Shown here in pieces: positions 42,006 through 43,317 of a stretch of DNA of 43,317 nucleotides. The position numbers and the translations under genes were made by a program. The stretch lies in the NCBI GenBank assembly GCA_903884655.1, contig CAISFO010000038.1:1-43317 (forward strand), in the 5' to 3' direction. The DNA comes from an uncultured Holophagaceae bacterium. GTDB taxonomy: Bacteria > Acidobacteriota > Holophagae > Holophagales > Holophagaceae. Within the stretch, counting starts at the first letter, position 1. Every line of letters starts with the position of its first letter. Under the pieces are notes generated by a model. It had not been told where the DNA came from, did not search any database, and worked only from the letters and a program-made list of their open reading frames with translations.

Positions 42006-43317
42006 TCAACCAACCAGATTGATGGCAGTACGCATCTCATCCTCACGGGTCTCGATGTAGATCATGGTGGTCTCCACTTTCGAGTGCCGCATGAGCTTTT
42101 GGATCGTTGGGAGCGGGACGCCACGCTTGTTGAGAATGTTCGCGAATGAAGCCCGGAGGCGGTGGTCGGTCAGGTTCGAGGGCAGCCCAACCGATTTTGC
42201 CGCCGCTCGGATGTAACGGGCCGTGAAATCGTGGGCGCGAGGTTTCCCCTCCTTCTCCCCGGGGCAGATCAGGCCGAAGGTCCCACCCTCGGTCTTCAGC
42301 TTTTCAAACCAAGGCAGCATCACCTCCGGAATGGGCATCACCGGGGCATCACCGTTCTTCGTCTTGTCGGGGATGAACACCTTCTCGTCCAACCGAAGGC
42401 CAGACCAGCGCATCAACCGGGCCTCATGATTTCGCATGCCCATAAGGATCTGGGCACGGACGAGGAAACTGGCGTGGAGGCTTCCCAGGGCATCTACGGC
42501 CTCCAGGAACTGGTCCAATAGGTCGCCGGAGACCACTGGACGATGCTTCCGTTGGACCGGGATGATGGGGATCGATGGCTTTTCGTCGATCCAGCCCTTC
42601 TCCACTGCGAAGGCCAGGAGGGCGCCGATGTGCAGGGCGAGGGTATTGGTCCCGCTGCGGGCATGGGTCTCGAGATAGCGGTTCAGGACCGTGCTGATGG
42701 CCGTGGCGTCCACCCGGGCAATTTGGAGCCCGCCAATCAGAGGCAGGGCATGGCGGGTCACGAGGCCCCGGAGGGTCCGAACATACTTCTCGGTCCGCTG
42801 GGGAGCTCGCTCCTTCATCCAAGCGTCGAAGCACTGCCGGAAGGTCAAGATCTGGGGCTGCTTGATGCCAACGCCCTCCAGAGAGAGCTTTCCCTTCAAA
42901 GCATTGATGAAATCTCTGGCCTCGTTGAGTCGGTAGCAACCCGTAGAACCTGCATGGATCTGACCCCGATGCGAGAACCGATACAGGAAGACGCCAGTCT
43001 CGGGATGCTTCGCCAAGTTCTGAACGAAGTGGATCTTTCCATCATCCACACGCCGCCTCCTAGGGCGGACCTTCCCCTGGATTGGCGGTTTGGGCTCCAG
43101 GGGACCAGGGACCTGGACCATCCAGGTCTGCCGGATGACGGATTGGCCTGGATCGCCGTTGACTTGATGCAGGGTTGGAGTAGGGAAAGTAGCGGAGCCC
43201 AGCCTTGGCTCCTCGGCTGGGACATCGAGGTGAGTGGACAATTCATCAAGCACCCCCGACAAGACTTCTGCGCTGGATCCTTCGGCGAACTCCGTGAACG
43301 CCAGGATGTCCGCGAAC
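42006..43317 (-). CDS. Tyrosine recombinase/integrase (5' end beyond window)
   Basis: At least 437 codons, open to the right edge. The 18 codons before TTG 43262 (FADILAFTEFAEGSSAEV) look coding, so the true start is probably outside. An N-terminal extension and a SAM-like core-binding domain (TFRQCFDAWMKERAPQ to LAFAVEKGWID) precede the catalytic domain. Catalytic residues are Arg in GMRNHEARLMRW, His-x2-Arg in DHRLRASFANIL, His in LMRHSKVETT and the nucleophile Tyr in TMIYIE. The gene closes the accessory region and is the likely driver of the tandem cargo arrangement to its left. Confidence 0.9.
   Translation of the reverse strand, partial: FADILAFTEFAEGSSAEVLSGVLDELSTHLDVPAEEPRLGSATFPTPTLHQVNGDPGQSVIRQTWMVQVPGPLEPKPPIQGKVRPRRRRVDDGKIHFVQNLAKHPETGVFLYRFSHRGQIHAGSTGCYRLNEARDFINALKGKLSLEGVGIKQPQILTFRQCFDAWMKERAPQRTEKYVRTLRGLVTRHALPLIGGLQIARVDATAISTVLNRYLETHARSGTNTLALHIGALLAFAVEKGWIDEKPSIPIIPVQRKHRPVVSGDLLDQFLEAVDALGSLHASFLVRAQILMGMRNHEARLMRWSGLRLDEKVFIPDKTKNGDAPVMPIPEVMLPWFEKLKTEGGTFGLICPGEKEGKPRAHDFTARYIRAAAKSVGLPSNLTDHRLRASFANILNKRGVPLPTIQKLMRHSKVETTMIYIETREDEMRTAINLVG

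Overview
The window reads as GC-rich chromosomal DNA of an anaerobic or facultative H2-metabolising bacterium. Gene content (a NAD-linked [FeFe] hydrogenase with HydE/HydG, a membrane-bound [NiFe] uptake hydrogenase, an ECF/ChrR-type unit, a eukaryote-like purine 5'-nucleotidase, a bacterial EXORDIUM/PHI-1-like protein) would fit Acidobacteriota such as Holophaga/Geothrix relatives. That placement is inference from gene content, not a sequence match.

Left accessory part (1-9.95 kb). The 5' part of a very large protein built almost entirely of 8-residue repeats runs off the left edge on the minus strand. It is followed by an orphan phage-type small protein, an IS1595-family insertion sequence, two adjacent glycosyltransferase genes, about 1 kb of non-coding DNA with dispersed repeats and a coding remnant, and an MFS exporter lying between two copies of a 54-bp repeat.

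Hydrogen core (9.95-29.5 kb). On the minus strand, in transcription order: a DMT-family exporter, hydG, hydE, then hydC (NuoE-like), a fused NuoF-GltD-like hydB, hydA ([FeFe] catalytic subunit), a single-domain response regulator, a histidine kinase carrying a sensory-type [FeFe]-hydrogenase domain, and a receiver-plus-kinase hybrid. The last three genes look like an H2-responsive or redox-responsive phosphorelay transcribed with the enzyme. On the plus strand: hypC, hypD, then hyaA-hyaB-hyaC-like [NiFe] hydrogenase genes, the maturation endopeptidase and hypE. HydF, HypA, HypB and HypF are not in the window.

Regulatory and housekeeping part (29.5-39.4 kb). A compact histidine kinase - ECF sigma - zinc/cupin anti-sigma operon is transcribed divergently from a GAF-type histidine kinase gene that is broken by a one-base frameshift. 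Then follow a DsbA-like thiol oxidoreductase, a secreted PHI-1/EXORDIUM-like protein, a DegT-type aminotransferase, a cN-II-like 5'-nucleotidase, a small inverted-repeat element and a SprT-like metalloprotease.

Right accessory part (39.4-43.3 kb). Base composition drops. There is an orphan winged-helix-type protein, a strong hairpin, a tRNA-like gene, and two paralogous zinc-motif proteins in tandem. A 3' scrap of a tyrosine-recombinase gene lies between the paralogues, and a full-length recombinase gene runs off the right edge. The arrangement suggests repeated acquisition or replacement of cargo genes next to the recombinase 3' end.
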